Shown: piece by piece, positions 15,215 to 16,202 of the stretch | Position numbering within the stretch: position 1 is the stretch's first letter | Layout of the letters: each line of letters begins with the position of its first letter | Assembly (NCBI GenBank): GCA_937901285.1 | Contig: CALCHI010000391.1 | Location: 1-16,202, forward strand | DNA length: 16,202 nt | Origin: UBA8437 sp003445035 | Lineage (GTDB): Bacteria; Planctomycetota; Planctomycetia; Planctomycetales; Planctomycetaceae | Direction of reading: 5' to 3' | The notes under the pieces: generated by a model | Database searches by the model: none | What the model was told of the DNA's origin: nothing | What the model saw: the letters and a program-made list of their open reading frames with translations, nothing else | Program-made: the position numbers and the translations under genes

Positions 15215-16202
15215 CTACCGCGGCCCGGAAGATGGCACCTTGCCGCCGGCCTTGCCCACGACCTGGAACGCGAACAACTTGGCGTACCGCAACGTGAACC
15301 GCAAACGGACCGGCTTACCAACCCAGGCCGCCAGGTCCTTTCGATCTTTCCACAGCGGTCGTTGGGCAACTCCATCGGACCGGATCGGCTGGGACTCGGC
15401 AACAACCTTGCCGTCGGCACCCAGGACCGCGACGGACATCAGGCTGCCGGTGGAGGAGGATTCAGCCAGGCTGGCGTCGACGTTGATTTCGACATGTTTG
15501 CCGCGCAGAAAGAATGGCTTCGTGATGACGGTGCCCGGCTTGCGACCTGCGTCGAGCGAGATGAAACCGTCCAGCCGCTGAACGTAGCGATGAATGCCAC
15601 CGGGCGTGCGCTTTCCGTACCAGGCCGAATCGTGCGGAACGTCGGTTTCCAATCCGTACATCCAGAGCTCGTCTCCGACCCGTGCCATCCCGGGGCCCAT
15701 GTACGCCGTATAGGCGAGTTGTTTGCCCACACGTTTGGCGTTCGGATTGGGGGGCACATAGGACCGATGGAACCGCCGGTTCACATGAATTCCATCGCGG
15801 CTTGTGGCCAGTTGAACCGTGCATGCGCCCGTGTCGTATCGCATCAAAGTCGGAAAGAACAGGTACACTCCCGGTGCGTAGGGATATATGGTGGCCGCCG
15901 AGACGTAGATTCCGCTTCCCCACTTGCCACCGGGGTCGTGTTCGTCTTCGGAGAGAATCTCGTGAAGCTTTGGTGGCGCCAGCCAGTCATCAGCCTGCTT
16001 CCGTGCCGTCTGGGGAAACCCACCGAAGCGGGCTGACTCGGCACGAGCCACTCGACGCGAGGGCCGCCCAGTCCGTTTCCCGTTGGCGTCCCTTTGCCAG
16101 CAGTTGCTCCGCACGTAGGTCACGTACTTCTTGATGTTCGGGTCGTAGAAGGCCACGTTCTGCGTGTCGGTGTCACCGGGCATGATGATGCCCTCCGGAG
16201 TG
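15215..16202 (-). CDS. Five-bladed-propeller glycoside-hydrolase-like protein, C-terminal part (5' end outside window)
   Basis: The last 328 residues of a protein whose start lies right of the window; the frame is open to the edge (…TPEGII before MPGDTDTQN). The ATG at 16183 is internal. Propeller signatures are DTQNVAFYDPNIKKYVTYVR (4-23 from that Met), YLFFPTLMRYDTG (106-118) and DELWMYGLETDV (171-182). The C-terminal domain (KPGTVITKPFFLRGKHVEIN onward, ending RYAKLFAFQVV) is clearly related to the end of the propeller protein at 10260-12479 (TPGVVLTKPFRLSGSKLQVN…NAKLFAFQLQ), so the two genes flanking feoAB are paralogues. No LamG insertion is seen in the visible part. It is probably secreted like its paralogue, but its leader is outside the window. 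Confidence 0.82.
   Translation of the reverse strand, partial: TPEGIIMPGDTDTQNVAFYDPNIKKYVTYVRSNCWQRDANGKRTGRPSRRVARAESARFGGFPQTARKQADDWLAPPKLHEILSEDEHDPGGKWGSGIYVSAATIYPYAPGVYLFFPTLMRYDTGACTVQLATSRDGIHVNRRFHRSYVPPNPNAKRVGKQLAYTAYMGPGMARVGDELWMYGLETDVPHDSAWYGKRTPGGIHRYVQRLDGFISLDAGRKPGTVITKPFFLRGKHVEINVDASLAESSSTGSLMSVAVLGADGKVVAESQPIRSDGVAQRPLWKDRKDLAAWVGKPVRLRFTLRYAKLFAFQVVGKAGGKVPSSGPR

Overview
This window reads as chromosomal DNA of a GC-rich planctomycete. The grounds are a DUF1501 protein, Tat-exported NHL-propeller and oxidoreductase-like proteins, two secreted five-bladed-propeller glycoside-hydrolase-like proteins, a 24-residue leucine-rich-repeat lipoprotein, an Asp-box (sialidase-type) protein and a phytanoyl-CoA-dioxygenase-like enzyme. 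No RNA genes, insertion sequences, integrases or CRISPR arrays were seen. All recognised genes are intact except the two cut by the window edges.

Layout. (1) Bases 1-1580, + strand: the 3' end of a DUF1501 gene, then a 378-residue Asp-box protein. (2) Bases 1619-7440, - strand, read right to left: a secreted clan GH-A glycosidase-like protein (7440-5662), a PhyH-type Fe(II)/2-oxoglutarate oxygenase (5502-4684), a DUF1990/UPF0548 protein (4634-4026), a YndJ-like multi-pass membrane protein (4023-3007; only 2 bases after the previous stop) and a lipoprotein with C-terminal leucine-rich repeats (2881-1619). (3) Bases 7441-7732: divergent intergenic region with two short perfect dyads. (4) Bases 7733-8827, + strand: a Tat-exported NHL/six-bladed-propeller protein with a likely intrinsic terminator at 8901-8938. 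(5) Bases 8913-12479, - strand: a two-gene unit made of a secreted propeller protein carrying an inserted LamG domain, then a Tat-exported protein resembling the Gfo/Idh/MocA family. (6) Bases 12748-15186, + strand: feoA-feoB, a ferrous iron uptake operon. (7) Bases 15215 to the right edge, - strand: the 3' part of a second propeller protein, paralogous at its C-terminus to the one in (5).

How they fit together. The secreted GH-A, propeller/LamG, NHL, Tat oxidoreductase-like and Asp-box proteins look like part of the extracytoplasmic polysaccharide-handling repertoire common in planctomycetes. The PhyH oxygenase needs Fe(II), as supplied by FeoAB, but I see no direct regulatory link.

The most unusual signal is in the protein at 10260-12479. 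Its propeller is interrupted by a LamG module whose C-terminal half comes before its N-terminal half, which is the order expected of a circularly permuted inserted domain. Other points worth a second look are the tightly coupled DUF1990/YndJ-like pair, the Cys-rich motif between the GTPase and membrane parts of FeoB, the Trp in place of Asn before the presumed catalytic Glu of the GH-A protein, and the divergent Gfo/Idh/MocA-like Tat protein.
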